Shown here: piece by piece, positions 55,231 to 63,946 of the stretch | Layout: each line of letters opens with the position of its first letter | How positions within the stretch are numbered: position 1 is the stretch's first letter | DNA from: an uncultured Bacteroidales bacterium | GTDB taxonomy: Bacteria > Bacteroidota > Bacteroidia > Bacteroidales > Bacteroidaceae | DNA length: 64,000 bases | Direction: 5' to 3' | NCBI GenBank assembly: GCA_902763885.1 | Contig: CACWTU010000003.1 | Location: 1 to 64,000, forward strand | The notes under the pieces: generated by a model | Told to the model about the DNA's origin: nothing | The model's input: only the letters and a program-made list of their open reading frames with translations | Databases searched by the model: none | Translations under genes and position numbers: made by a program

Positions 55231-55800
55231 ATGCGCGGAAAATGTCTTATATTCTCAGCCCCGTCAGGCTCAGGCAAGTCAACCATAGTTAACTGGCTGC
55301 TCACCCACCCTGAACTCAAGATGGTATTCTCCATATCGGCTACCAGCCGTGCCCCGCGCGGTACTGAAAAGAACGGTGTGGAGTATTTCTTTCTTACCAC
55401 CGATGAGTTCCGCGCCCGCATTGCAAAAGGTGATTTTCTGGAGTATGAGGAGGTTTATCAGGGTTGTTTCTACGGCACTCTTAAGGAGCAGGTGGAGAAA
55501 CGCCTCAACGAGGGCATGAACGTGGTGTTTGACGTAGATGTTGTTGGAGGCTGCAATATCAAGGAGTATTTCGGTGATGAGGCCCTTTCCGTATTCATCC
55601 AGCCCCCATCGGTAGAGGAGTTGGAGCGCCGCCTCAAGTTCCGCGGCACAGACAGTGCTGAGATGATAGCCAAACGCGTGGCCAAGGCCAGCTACGAACT
55701 CACCTTTGCCCCAAGGTTTGACGTTGTGATTGTAAACGACAAACTTGAGGAGGCTCAGCAGAAAGCGCTCTCCACAATCAAATCATTCCTGCAGATCTGA
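55231..55800 (+). CDS. gmk: Guanylate kinase
   Basis: A 189-residue GMP kinase. P-loop FSAPSGSGKSTIV (residues about 8-20), SATSRAPRGTEKNGVEYFFL for GMP, EYEEVYQGCFYGT, and VDVVGGCNIKEYF. The ATG at 55231, two bases after the yicC stop, is preferred; a GTG at 55225 overlaps that stop. Next gene nadD is 12 bases on. Confidence 0.95.
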   Translation: MRGKCLIFSAPSGSGKSTIVNWLLTHPELKMVFSISATSRAPRGTEKNGVEYFFLTTDEFRARIAKGDFLEYEEVYQGCFYGTLKEQVEKRLNEGMNVVFDVDVVGGCNIKEYFGDEALSVFIQPPSVEELERRLKFRGTDSAEMIAKRVAKASYELTFAPRFDVVIVNDKLEEAQQKALSTIKSFLQI

Positions 55801-55812
55801 CAATTTTCTACA

Positions 55813-56400
55813 ATGCCTTCACCCATCAGGACAGCACTATTTGGAGGTACGTTTAACCCTCTGCACAATGGTCATCTGGCTATTGTCAAAAGCGTGCTGG
55901 AACAGGGATTAGCTGATGAGGTTTGGTTGCTGGTAACTCCCTGCAACCCCTGGAAATCAGACCAGAAACTGCTCGATGACAGGCTGCGCTACGATATGGT
56001 TGCCGAGGCTGTCAAGGATATGGAGCACGTGTTTGCATCGGACTATGAATTCAATCTGCCCAAGCCCTCATACACAGCCAACACATTGCGTCATATAAGC
56101 GCCGATTATCCCGACCGTGAATTTATACTCACCATTGGCGCCGACAACTGGGTCAAGTTCCACAACTGGAGAGAAGCTGATTTTATCCTGAGCAACTATC
56201 GCATCATAGTCTATCCGCGCAAAGGATATGACATAAACAACACCCCTGAAGGTGTAAATCTTCTTGACTGCCCGCTGATGAATATCTCATCCACCCAAAT
56301 CCGTCAGATGATTAAGAACGGGGAGCCCATTGACGAACTGGTCCCGCCATCAGTTGTCGAGGGGCACAAAGGGGACGGTTCTTTTTGTGCCCCTAAGTAA
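55813..56400 (+). CDS. nadD: Nicotinate-nucleotide adenylyltransferase with repeat-derived C-terminal tail
   Basis: A 195-residue NadD. ALFGGTFNPLHNGHLAIV is the HxGH nucleotidyltransferase motif and ISSTQIRQMI the C-terminal ISSTxIR motif. It converts nicotinate mononucleotide and ATP to deamido-NAD. The last residues EGHKGDGSFCAPK are encoded by the left arm of a 37-bp palindrome (56358-56394) and are not family sequence. The natural end has therefore been replaced or extended by the repeat. IspF has the same tail. Confidence 0.94.
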   Translation: MPSPIRTALFGGTFNPLHNGHLAIVKSVLEQGLADEVWLLVTPCNPWKSDQKLLDDRLRYDMVAEAVKDMEHVFASDYEFNLPKPSYTANTLRHISADYPDREFILTIGADNWVKFHNWREADFILSNYRIIVYPRKGYDINNTPEGVNLLDCPLMNISSTQIRQMIKNGEPIDELVPPSVVEGHKGDGSFCAPK

Positions 56401-56462
56401 AAAAAAAGTTCAGGATACTTCAAACAGGGGCACAAAAAGAACCGTCCCCTTTGTGCCCCTCG
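56358..56462. repeat. 37-bp perfect inverted repeat spanning the nadD and ispF 3' ends (REP-like)
   Basis: The arm 56358-56394 is the exact reverse complement of 56426-56462, with a 31-base A-rich spacer. Each arm is itself near-palindromic (AGGGGCACAAA and TTTTTGTGCCCCT). Both convergent genes read through their arm in the same frame, producing EGHKGDGSFCAP. The RNA hairpin would also serve as a terminator in both directions. The 12-mer-like GGGGACGGTTCT core resembles repeats I recall in many bacterial genomes. Confidence 0.92.
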
Positions 56463-56932
56463 ATGAGAGCGACGGCGTGGGCGGAGATGCCTTCCTCGCG
56501 ACCGGTGAAACCCAGTTTCTCAGTTGTTGTAGCCTTTATCGAGACCTGATCAGGGTCAACGCCCATAACCTGAGCCATGACGCGCTGCATCTCAGGGATA
56601 TGCGGGTTCAACTTTGGCCTCTCTGCACAGACGGTTGCATCAATATTCACCACCTGCCACCCTTTTGAGGCAAGCAGGTCAACAGTACGCTTAAGCAGGA
56701 TCTTGCTGTCAATATCCTTGTACTGCATATCTGTATCCGGAAAGTTGTAACCTATGTCACGCAGGGTAGCTGCACCCAGCAGCGCATCGCAAATGGCGTG
56801 GATAAGCACATCGGCATCAGAGTGCCCCAGCAGACCAAGAGTGTGGTCTATTTTTATTCCGCCAATCCAAAGTTCACGCCCCTCAACAAGGCGGTGTACA
56901 TCAAATCCGTATCCTACACGAATGTTTGTCAT
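56420..56932 (-). CDS. ispF: 2-C-methyl-D-erythritol 2,4-cyclodiphosphate synthase with repeat-derived tail
   Basis: A 170-residue IspF of the MEP pathway. Metal ligands Asp11 and His13 are in GYGFDVHRL; HSDADVLIHAICDALLGA and IKATTTEKLGFTGREEGISAHAVALI are signatures. Family proteins stop soon after AVALI, but here EGHKGDGSFCAPV follows, encoded by the right arm of the palindrome. It overlaps porV by four bases, so it is the last gene of the FAH-porU-porV-ispF unit. Dxr of the same pathway is 7 kb away. Confidence 0.94.
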   Translation of the reverse strand: MTNIRVGYGFDVHRLVEGRELWIGGIKIDHTLGLLGHSDADVLIHAICDALLGAATLRDIGYNFPDTDMQYKDIDSKILLKRTVDLLASKGWQVVNIDATVCAERPKLNPHIPEMQRVMAQVMGVDPDQVSIKATTTEKLGFTGREEGISAHAVALIEGHKGDGSFCAPV

Positions 56933-58176
56933 CTTCCGAATATCTGTTTGATGCCGTCCATATCAAATGAAAGGGTAAAGCGCAGAGTCTGGTCAAGAGG
57001 GTTACTCTGGGCTGTCGATATAAGATATGCTGCATCAAGTGAGAAAACATTCATCTTGAAACCTGCGCCAACCGTAAAGTACTTGCGGTTACCCTTGTAC
57101 TCATTCTCATAATGGTAACCTCCACGCAGGAAGAACTGGTCATTGTAATTGTACTCTGCACCAACACCCCAGTATATCTCACGCAGCTCCTCCTCAAAAC
57201 CGCCGGGAGCATCACTGAATGATTTGAATATACCGGCAATGGGAGACATTTCATTGTATCCTGTCGATGCAGTCCACTGATTATACTCAGAGATATAGCT
57301 CATATAATCATTATCATCAGAAGCTATATCCGGATACGTTTCATTCATGAACTGGCTGTAAGTAGGCTTGGTGGGTACCATCAGCTTGTTGGCATCGGCA
57401 CTGATAGAAAATGAGTTGTACTCATCAACAGGCACGGTAAGTGATATACCAAGACGTAGATTGGTAGGTATGAATTCATTGGTCTGACCGCCATCGTAAG
57501 AAATCTTGCTACCGATGTTTGATGCGTTCAATCCAAGGCCAAGCAGACAGTCCCTACGCCCTATGCCGATGTAGTTCTGATAGAACATGGAGATATCGGC
57601 TGAGAAAGCCTTACCGGGGAATACGTCATCCGAGTAATTGTATTGAAGGTCCGAGTAGATAAACCTCATGCCTACAGCTGCTGAGAAGTTCTCAGACAGC
57701 TTACGCGAATAATCAAAATCAATAGCCATCTCATAAGGATGTATGATGACGTTGTTTGACGTTCCCGTATTACCATCAATCACATATACATCACCAAGTG
57801 AAAAATATGTGAGAGATGCGCTCAATGCCGAGTTCTCATCCAGCTTGTAGAATCCGGTCAGGTTTGCAAGGTCAATATCACTTACCAACTTGCGCAACCA
57901 TGGGGTATAGCAAAGCGATACGCCTGCCTGACTTTTAGTAAAAGGATATTTTGAGGGATTCCAATACTGACTGTTGTTATCCAAATATGGGTCCGTAGCA
58001 CAACCCACATCACCCATTGAACCAGCTCTTGAATCCGGAGCTATAGACAGTGATGTCACACCTGTATAGACCGGGTTGAATATGTTCTTTGCTTCATTCT
58101 GGGCATACATCGTCGTGGCCGAAAGAATTATTCCAACTGCCATCAAAACTCTTGCTGTCAAATATCTTTTCATCAT
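56929..58176 (-). CDS. porV: T9SS outer-membrane shuttle protein PorV (LptO)
   Basis: A 415-residue outer-membrane barrel of the FadL-like fold. Signal peptide of about 25 residues ending MYAQ; then NPVYTGVTSLSIAPDSRAGSMGDVG, WNPSKYPF and YTPWLRKLV, all typical of PorV. The terminus FTLSFDMDGIKQIFGR is strand-like. PorV carries T9SS cargo from SprA to the PorU sortase and is part of the attachment complex. It lies 32 bases after porU. LptO is the older name. Confidence 0.93.
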   Translation of the reverse strand: MMKRYLTARVLMAVGIILSATTMYAQNEAKNIFNPVYTGVTSLSIAPDSRAGSMGDVGCATDPYLDNNSQYWNPSKYPFTKSQAGVSLCYTPWLRKLVSDIDLANLTGFYKLDENSALSASLTYFSLGDVYVIDGNTGTSNNVIIHPYEMAIDFDYSRKLSENFSAAVGMRFIYSDLQYNYSDDVFPGKAFSADISMFYQNYIGIGRRDCLLGLGLNASNIGSKISYDGGQTNEFIPTNLRLGISLTVPVDEYNSFSISADANKLMVPTKPTYSQFMNETYPDIASDDNDYMSYISEYNQWTASTGYNEMSPIAGIFKSFSDAPGGFEEELREIYWGVGAEYNYNDQFFLRGGYHYENEYKGNRKYFTVGAGFKMNVFSLDAAYLISTAQSNPLDQTLRFTLSFDMDGIKQIFGR

Positions 58177-58208
58177 ACTAATAACTCAAATACAGGGCAT
58201 TTATTGTA

Positions 58209-61200
58209 TCACGGGCCCATAATGACCAGCTTGCATGAAGCTTGTCCGGAACCTTGGCCAGACTCTATTGAGACCCTTGCAAAATATAACCCAGGCTGCA
58301 TCCGATGGCCTGAACTGCCATGCAGATTCCATGGAATCATTACAACGCCCGAAGCCGATGAATCAGTAGCAGACCCTACCCACTGCGGAGTGCCATCAGA
58401 ACTGAATACCTGTACTGTAACCTTTGCATCCTGAGCCGGACGATCATGTCTTATTACGAACGTGGTACTCTCCTTTGCAGGGCTCTCCGTAACATCAACT
58501 GTGAATTGAGGCTCAAGGTCATTAACCACCTTGAATCCCAGATATACAGTAGTAGAATTGTTCATCACATCCCAAGCCCTAAACATAAGTGTATGTTTTC
58601 CTTCCGGCAGTTCAGGTATGCTGAATGTCACAGTTCCACGGGTAAAATCACCTGCATTCTGACGGAAATAGCTGTTGAGCACCCAGGTCCACTCAGGATT
58701 ATTATCAATCACAAGCAGGATATCATGTCCAAGACCATTACCAGATGTATTAAGACCAGAACTATCACGTAATTCAGCAACAAAAAACGGCGTTGAATTT
58801 ACGTTCTCACCATACTGGAATGACGGAGTGTTCAGATATAAATTCAACACATCCGGCCCTACGTTATCAACCACAAGCCCGGGAGCTGTTCCACCCACTA
58901 TGAAATTATCAAATTTTCCGTTGGCTGATTCCGCCGCTTTATTGCTTTTGGCATAAAGTGATATACATCCTGTCTCATCGGAGTAGTTAATATCCAGCGG
59001 TACAGGGAATGTAAAATTAAACTCTCCGTTTTTTACAGAATCAGTACCGGAATACAGAATACGGTCTCTGTATTTGAAAGAAAACGGTTCATCGGCTTCA
59101 TTCTGGTTATTGAAGCATGTTATAACGCGTTCATTGTCAAACACGATGTCTGAAAGCTCTCCGTTAAAGTCTGTTGCCTTCACCCCATTACGCTCAATAT
59201 GTCCGCGGACTGTAATCACGGAACCCGCGCTGGCCTTTCCAACCTCTGTTGAAGATACTCCCGCGAATGAATCCACCACCGCTGCAAGTTCCGGCAATGC
59301 CAGTTTTAATGCAGGATCACCAAGTAAGACATAGTGTATCTTGTTTACAGTCAAGTCTGTCTCACCCACACCGGATGTAACCAATTCGTTCTTGGCAAGC
59401 CGCAGAGCGTCTCCCAATGCATAACGCCGGCCTGACTTATCAGAAGCAAGTACATACTTTGTAAAACTGCGGTTTATTGTCTGGTTAAGGTTTGCATAAA
59501 CCGTACGGGTTGTAGAGAGTAATCCGATAGCCCCACCCTTGGCGTTCCGAATCAGATTCAAGCCCATGCTCTCCAAAGGAGAGTCAAAAGGAGCGATATC
59601 ACATGAAGCGGTAATCCAGAACGGGAGTCTGGGAGAACTCAACGCGCTCATATCGGCCTTGTTCATCACCAGTTCATGCGATAACACCTCAGTACTGCCA
59701 TGCCCTGAATAATCCACAATCAACGCGCCATCATCAAACTGTTCCAACAGATGTTTACGGATTGAAGGATAACCGTTATTTGATGCTGTTACATCCATTT
59801 TGTAGGCATCCCAATACACTTTACGTACATTGACTGACGAATAAAGGCTTTCATACATACCAGCCACCCCATCAGCATCGGCCATATGAGTATTGTTATC
59901 TCCGTCATCACCCAGTATCATAACCTTGTTACACCATGCACCGGCATTCTTACCAAGCATGTAATCTATAATCTTATCTACACTGGCAGTAGCCTCTGAT
60001 ACTGAAACCACCGGCAAACGCCCTACTCCTATATCTACCTTTTCAGTAAATAGTTTCTCTCCTTCCGTATCGTCAAGCAGGCCAAAATAATCCTCCATGA
60101 CATATGAATCAGTATGACTTGTAGAATTATAAGATTCATAGCAGAGAAGATAATCATCAGGATTATTACCTCTCCAATCTGAAACATGCATACGGTTATC
60201 CCATGCTCCCCCACCCATCAATAACAGATAACGCGGAGCGGAATTCTCATCGCCTCGATCATAGAGCATCTTCATAAAACGCCGGATGGCGGTGGCATCA
60301 GGAGTACCTGATGAAAACTCGTTATAAATCATGTCAGCTTTAACGACGGCCACCTTAAGGCTGTCAATAGTACGATGAGCAGCGGCCAAACGCTCAGCCT
60401 GTGCAGTAAGTTTGCCTGATGCCGGAACTACTATCACCATATCTACAGAATCCATGCCATGCAGATTCTGGTTTTTGACAGTACCTACCACCTGTGGCTC
60501 AGGAAAACTGCCATTGGGATTAACAGCCACAAGCAGGTCCCTTGAGCCGTAAGAAGCGCTAAGAGTGACAGTACTCCCGTCTGACCATACAGAAGGAACA
60601 ACCTCCATCTTACCGTCTGAACTTATACGCCAAACCACAACATCGGCATTTGAATCCTTAATGTTGAAACTGACATCAACCATATAGTTTGAGGTACGGA
60701 AAACCGTTGATGAACCATACATTGCCAGCCTGCGGTTAAAATTAAGACGTATATAATCCAAATGGGCATTCACACCCGATGCTGCATTATAGACAAGCCT
60801 CACCTGGCTCTCATCACTAAAGGCATTACGGCTCACAAGAGAACCATCCTTTATTCCAGCCACCTCCTGACCTCCCTTTGCACCTATATTGATAACTCCA
60901 GCCTCTTTTCCGTTAACAGAAACTGTCAGTTTTGAAGTTGCGCTTGACGAAGAAGAGAATGCTATATCCATCAAGACACTGTCGCTATTAATTCCGGCTA
61001 TCTTGAATTTGTAGCTACGACCGTTTCCCGTTGCGTAATCATACCCCTCAAACATACGCCTGCCGGAACGATACCAACTGTAATCATCCGGATCATATAA
61101 CACCGCATCAGAATACTGTTCAACAAGAGTTCCAATTATATTACTTGTCTTCATGGTATCCATCTGCGCCTTCTCACCGTCAGCGCAATCAGTCAGGAAA

Positions 61201-61946
61201 TAATAACCGTAATCAGAATAGGTATTTACATCCTGAATATATTTATTACCACTGCGTTTCCATTCAACAGGCCCTTTGGCATAGAATAACCAATCATTAC
61301 CGACTCTCCATAATGGCTGCTCCGGAAGGTCATCAGTGAGATTCTGAAGATTGGTTTCAGGCAACACAGCACCGCCATATCCGAACAACCTGACCGCCTG
61401 CGGATCATTAAATCCCATTGAACGTAATGCCTTTGCGGTTAGCTTATATACACCTGATTCCGCTACCCTTATCTTGACCCACTTACCAGTAGACAACCTT
61501 GAAGTACGCGTATATCTTTCATCTGACGGTAATGTCAGAATGGGCAGTAATCTTGGAGCAGAAATAATAACTGATTTGAATGAACTTATTACGTAATATG
61601 AACCGTCTCTTTTTATAACAGGCAGGAATCCCGCATTAAATGTTGCACTGCCACGGCTCACACCTATTGATGACTCTATCTCAGGCCACTCAGGAACATC
61701 ATCAGGTTCAATGCCCCATCTGCCCAGCGTCTCCTCTGTTATCTTTACAAGTTCAGGATACTCTATCTCTGCCGCATAGACAGAATCCTGCCAGTTACCC
61801 TCCAACTGTAAACAGAATCCGGACCATGGACGGATAGAATCAGCAGTCATGGATTCCCAATCAGAATCCACAAAACCCACTCTCTGCGCGAGCATACCTA
61901 CGCACGCACAAAGAAACAGGATAAAAATGGCAAGTGTCTTTTTCAA
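58209..61946 (-). CDS. porU: T9SS C-terminal signal peptidase / sortase PorU
   Basis: A 1245-residue C25 (gingipain-fold) protein. The signal peptide ends MLAQ near residue 21. N-terminal beta domains lead to the protease domain from about residue 490, with catalytic His749 in VDYSGHGSTEVLSHE and Cys782 in WITASCDIAPFDSP. A FlgD-like Ig domain forms the end (MQPGLYFARVSIESG). PorU removes the cargo C-terminal signal and attaches the protein to A-LPS. Pairing with porV is conserved. It carries the FlgD-like end rather than being a secreted gingipain-type cargo. Confidence 0.93.
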   Translation of the reverse strand: MKKTLAIFILFLCACVGMLAQRVGFVDSDWESMTADSIRPWSGFCLQLEGNWQDSVYAAEIEYPELVKITEETLGRWGIEPDDVPEWPEIESSIGVSRGSATFNAGFLPVIKRDGSYYVISSFKSVIISAPRLLPILTLPSDERYTRTSRLSTGKWVKIRVAESGVYKLTAKALRSMGFNDPQAVRLFGYGGAVLPETNLQNLTDDLPEQPLWRVGNDWLFYAKGPVEWKRSGNKYIQDVNTYSDYGYYFLTDCADGEKAQMDTMKTSNIIGTLVEQYSDAVLYDPDDYSWYRSGRRMFEGYDYATGNGRSYKFKIAGINSDSVLMDIAFSSSSSATSKLTVSVNGKEAGVINIGAKGGQEVAGIKDGSLVSRNAFSDESQVRLVYNAASGVNAHLDYIRLNFNRRLAMYGSSTVFRTSNYMVDVSFNIKDSNADVVVWRISSDGKMEVVPSVWSDGSTVTLSASYGSRDLLVAVNPNGSFPEPQVVGTVKNQNLHGMDSVDMVIVVPASGKLTAQAERLAAAHRTIDSLKVAVVKADMIYNEFSSGTPDATAIRRFMKMLYDRGDENSAPRYLLLMGGGAWDNRMHVSDWRGNNPDDYLLCYESYNSTSHTDSYVMEDYFGLLDDTEGEKLFTEKVDIGVGRLPVVSVSEATASVDKIIDYMLGKNAGAWCNKVMILGDDGDNNTHMADADGVAGMYESLYSSVNVRKVYWDAYKMDVTASNNGYPSIRKHLLEQFDDGALIVDYSGHGSTEVLSHELVMNKADMSALSSPRLPFWITASCDIAPFDSPLESMGLNLIRNAKGGAIGLLSTTRTVYANLNQTINRSFTKYVLASDKSGRRYALGDALRLAKNELVTSGVGETDLTVNKIHYVLLGDPALKLALPELAAVVDSFAGVSSTEVGKASAGSVITVRGHIERNGVKATDFNGELSDIVFDNERVITCFNNQNEADEPFSFKYRDRILYSGTDSVKNGEFNFTFPVPLDINYSDETGCISLYAKSNKAAESANGKFDNFIVGGTAPGLVVDNVGPDVLNLYLNTPSFQYGENVNSTPFFVAELRDSSGLNTSGNGLGHDILLVIDNNPEWTWVLNSYFRQNAGDFTRGTVTFSIPELPEGKHTLMFRAWDVMNNSTTVYLGFKVVNDLEPQFTVDVTESPAKESTTFVIRHDRPAQDAKVTVQVFSSDGTPQWVGSATDSSASGVVMIPWNLHGSSGHRMQPGLYFARVSIESGQGSGQASCKLVIMGP

Positions 61947-61955
61947 TGCAAGTAT

Positions 61956-62573
61956 CTATCTTACGTGAAAATCCAATACGTTTTCTCCTTCCAGGAATCC
62001 CTGCAGATGCTGTCCCACACTAACCGGGCCAACCCCAACCGGCGTTCCAGTGAAAATCAGATCACCAGTCTTAAGGGTGCAGAAACCGCTGACATATTCA
62101 ATTATCTCTGCTACAGGAAAAATCATGTCTGCAGTATAGCCCTCCTGTACTGTATTTCCGTCAATATCCAGACGGAAATGCACATCCTGCAAGTTTCCAA
62201 TCTTGTCCTTAGGAATCCACTCACCCACCACAGCCGACTGGTCAAAACCCTTGCACAACTCCCACGGCAGCCCTTTACTACGGAAATCATTCTGCATATC
62301 GCGCGCCGTAAAGTCAATACCAAGTGTCACCGCATCAATATACCGGTCAGCAAACCTGGCACTGATGCTCTTGCCCAGATGGTTTATCCTCACTACAAGT
62401 TCCGTTTCATAATCAACCCGCCCCAAATGGTCTGGTAGAAAAAACGGTCTACGGTTCCTCAGGATAGAAGAATCCGGCTTCATGAAAATAACCGGACTCT
62501 CCGGTTTTAATAACGCGCAGCCCAGTTCTTTATTGTGTTTGGAATAGTTCATTCCCACACAGATAATCTTCAT
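61956..62573 (-). CDS. Fumarylacetoacetate hydrolase (FAH) family protein
   Basis: A 205-residue single-domain FAH-fold enzyme. Metal-ligand motifs: DYETELVVRI (Glu-x-Glu) and GIDFTARDMQND with conserved Asp; LIFTGTPVGVGPV near the end. The family includes acylpyruvate hydrolases and oxaloacetate decarboxylases; the substrate is unknown. Nine bases before porU and probably cotranscribed. A -7 box TAACTTTG (62594-62601, minus) lies 21 bases upstream of the start. Confidence 0.9.
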   Translation of the reverse strand: MKIICVGMNYSKHNKELGCALLKPESPVIFMKPDSSILRNRRPFFLPDHLGRVDYETELVVRINHLGKSISARFADRYIDAVTLGIDFTARDMQNDFRSKGLPWELCKGFDQSAVVGEWIPKDKIGNLQDVHFRLDIDGNTVQEGYTADMIFPVAEIIEYVSGFCTLKTGDLIFTGTPVGVGPVSVGQHLQGFLEGENVLDFHVR

Positions 62574-62630
62574 ATAACTCTGTTTGTTTGATACAAAGTT
62601 AGTATCTTAGCGAGATACAACACACATGTT

Positions 62631-62975
62631 ATGGGAAAAAGTTCAAACGATTGGAAAGAAAGGCTCGGAGTGATGTATTCTACCAACCCCGATTTCAATT
62701 ATCAGACTGATGAAGAGCCTGAGGCGGATCTGCTCCCGCCCCAGCAACAGAAACTGCGCCTGCGTATGGAAAAGAACGGCCGTGGAGGCAAGACCGTAAC
62801 CGTAATAAGCGGATTCCAAGGCCCTCAGGCCGATATGGAAGCATTGGCCCGCACTCTTAAGACATTCAGCGGCTGCGGGGGCTCTGCAAAGGATGGCGAG
62901 ATCATAATTCAGGGTGATTTCCGAGAGAAACTTAAGGCTAAGCTAATCTCTTTAGGCTATACTCAGACTAAATAA
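62631..62975 (+). CDS. SUI1/eIF1-like translation factor (YciH family)
   Basis: A 114-residue protein. After an acidic linker (YQTDEEPEADLLPP) comes the SUI1 domain: RMEKNGRGGKTVTVISGFQG, ARTLKTFSGCGGSAKDGEIIIQGDFREKL. Bacterial YciH resembles eIF1 and may affect start-codon fidelity, though its role is unproven. Divergent from the FAH gene; a variant -7 box TATCTTAG lies at 62603-62610. Confidence 0.93.
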   Translation: MGKSSNDWKERLGVMYSTNPDFNYQTDEEPEADLLPPQQQKLRLRMEKNGRGGKTVTVISGFQGPQADMEALARTLKTFSGCGGSAKDGEIIIQGDFREKLKAKLISLGYTQTK

Positions 62976-63003
62976 ATTGAAAATTGAGAATTGAAAATTG
63001 AAA
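62976..63003. repeat. (ATTGAAA)n array, left arm of an inverted pair
   Basis: Four heptamers (ATTGAAA, ATTGAGA, ATTGAAA, ATTGAAA) start directly after the SUI1 stop codon. They are the reverse complement of 63062-63091, including the variant second unit. Confidence 0.88.
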
Positions 63004-63027
63004 AATAACATACACCTGCGTAAAATG

Positions 63028-63059
63028 AAAAAGGCTTGCGAAAAATCGCAAGCCTTTTT
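63028..63059. terminator. Bidirectional terminator between the SUI1 gene and tsf
   Basis: AAAAAGGCTTGCGA pairs with TCGCAAGCCTTTTT over 14 bp with an AAAA loop. It stands in the centre of the inverted heptamer arrays. Confidence 0.92.
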
Positions 63060-63061
63060 CT

Positions 63062-63091
63062 AATTTTCAATTTTCAATTCTCAATTTTCAA
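63062..63091. repeat. (TTTTCAA)n array, right arm of an inverted pair
   Basis: It mirrors the array at 62976-63003 base for base over about 28 bases and ends at the tsf stop codon (63092-63094). Confidence 0.88.
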
Positions 63092-63919
63092 TTATTCTGA
63101 CTTGAGAGTGAAGCGGCGGAAAGCAGTTACAGTGAGGTCCTTGTCAAGAGCCTTGAGGTACTCGGCAACGGTCTTCTTCTCGTCAACGATGTACTTCTGG
63201 TTCAGGAGGCAGCTCTCATCATAGAACTTCTTCATACGACCTTCAGCAATGCGCTCGATCATATTCTCGGGCTTGCCCTCCTCACGTGCCTTGTCGGCAG
63301 CGATCTCCTTCTCACGTGCCACGATGTCGGCAGGAACCTCCTCGGGCTTTACAGCGATAGGATTCTGAGCAGCAACCTGCAGAGCGATCTCGTGAACATA
63401 CTCCTTATCTGATACCTCCTTGTTGAAGGCAACCAGGCAGCAGAGGAAGTTCTTGCCCTGGTGGTTGTAAGAAGCAATCTCAGGAGCCTCAATGTAGTTG
63501 TAACCGTCAAGCTCAAGCTTCTCACCTACAATACCGGTACGCTCCAGAACGATATCAGCTACGGTCTTGCCGTCAAAAGGCAGAGCCTTAACCTCATCAA
63601 GTGACTTGGCCTTAGCAGCAACAGCAGCATCCAGAATGCTCTGGGTAAGAGCAATGAAATCCTTGTTGTTGGCAACGAAGTCGGTCTCGCACTTCAGGGC
63701 GATGATAGCACCAAAGTTACCGTCAACCTTAACCAGAACGCAACCCTCAGAAGCCTCACGGTCAGAACGCTTTGCAGCAACTGCCAGACCCTTCTTGCGG
63801 ATTATCTCAATAGCCTTCTCAAAATCGCCTTCAGCCTCAGTAAGAGCCTTCTTGCAATCTGACATACCAGCACCGGTCTTGGTGCGCAGGGCTTTAATAT
63901 CATCAAGTGTTACAGCCAT
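63092..63919 (-). CDS. tsf: Translation elongation factor Ts
   Basis: A 275-residue EF-Ts, the nucleotide exchange factor for EF-Tu. N-terminal UBA-like part with LRTKTGAGMSDCKKAL; core with GCVLVKVDGNFGAIIALKCETDFVANNKDF (the TDFV contact to EF-Tu) and the later HEIALQVAAQNP. C-terminal end VAEYLKALDKDLTVTAFRRFTLKSE. Cotranscribed behind rpsB. Confidence 0.97.
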   Translation of the reverse strand: MAVTLDDIKALRTKTGAGMSDCKKALTEAEGDFEKAIEIIRKKGLAVAAKRSDREASEGCVLVKVDGNFGAIIALKCETDFVANNKDFIALTQSILDAAVAAKAKSLDEVKALPFDGKTVADIVLERTGIVGEKLELDGYNYIEAPEIASYNHQGKNFLCCLVAFNKEVSDKEYVHEIALQVAAQNPIAVKPEEVPADIVAREKEIAADKAREEGKPENMIERIAEGRMKKFYDESCLLNQKYIVDEKKTVAEYLKALDKDLTVTAFRRFTLKSE

Positions 63920-63946
63920 TTTCTTTAGATTTAAGTGGTTATAAAA

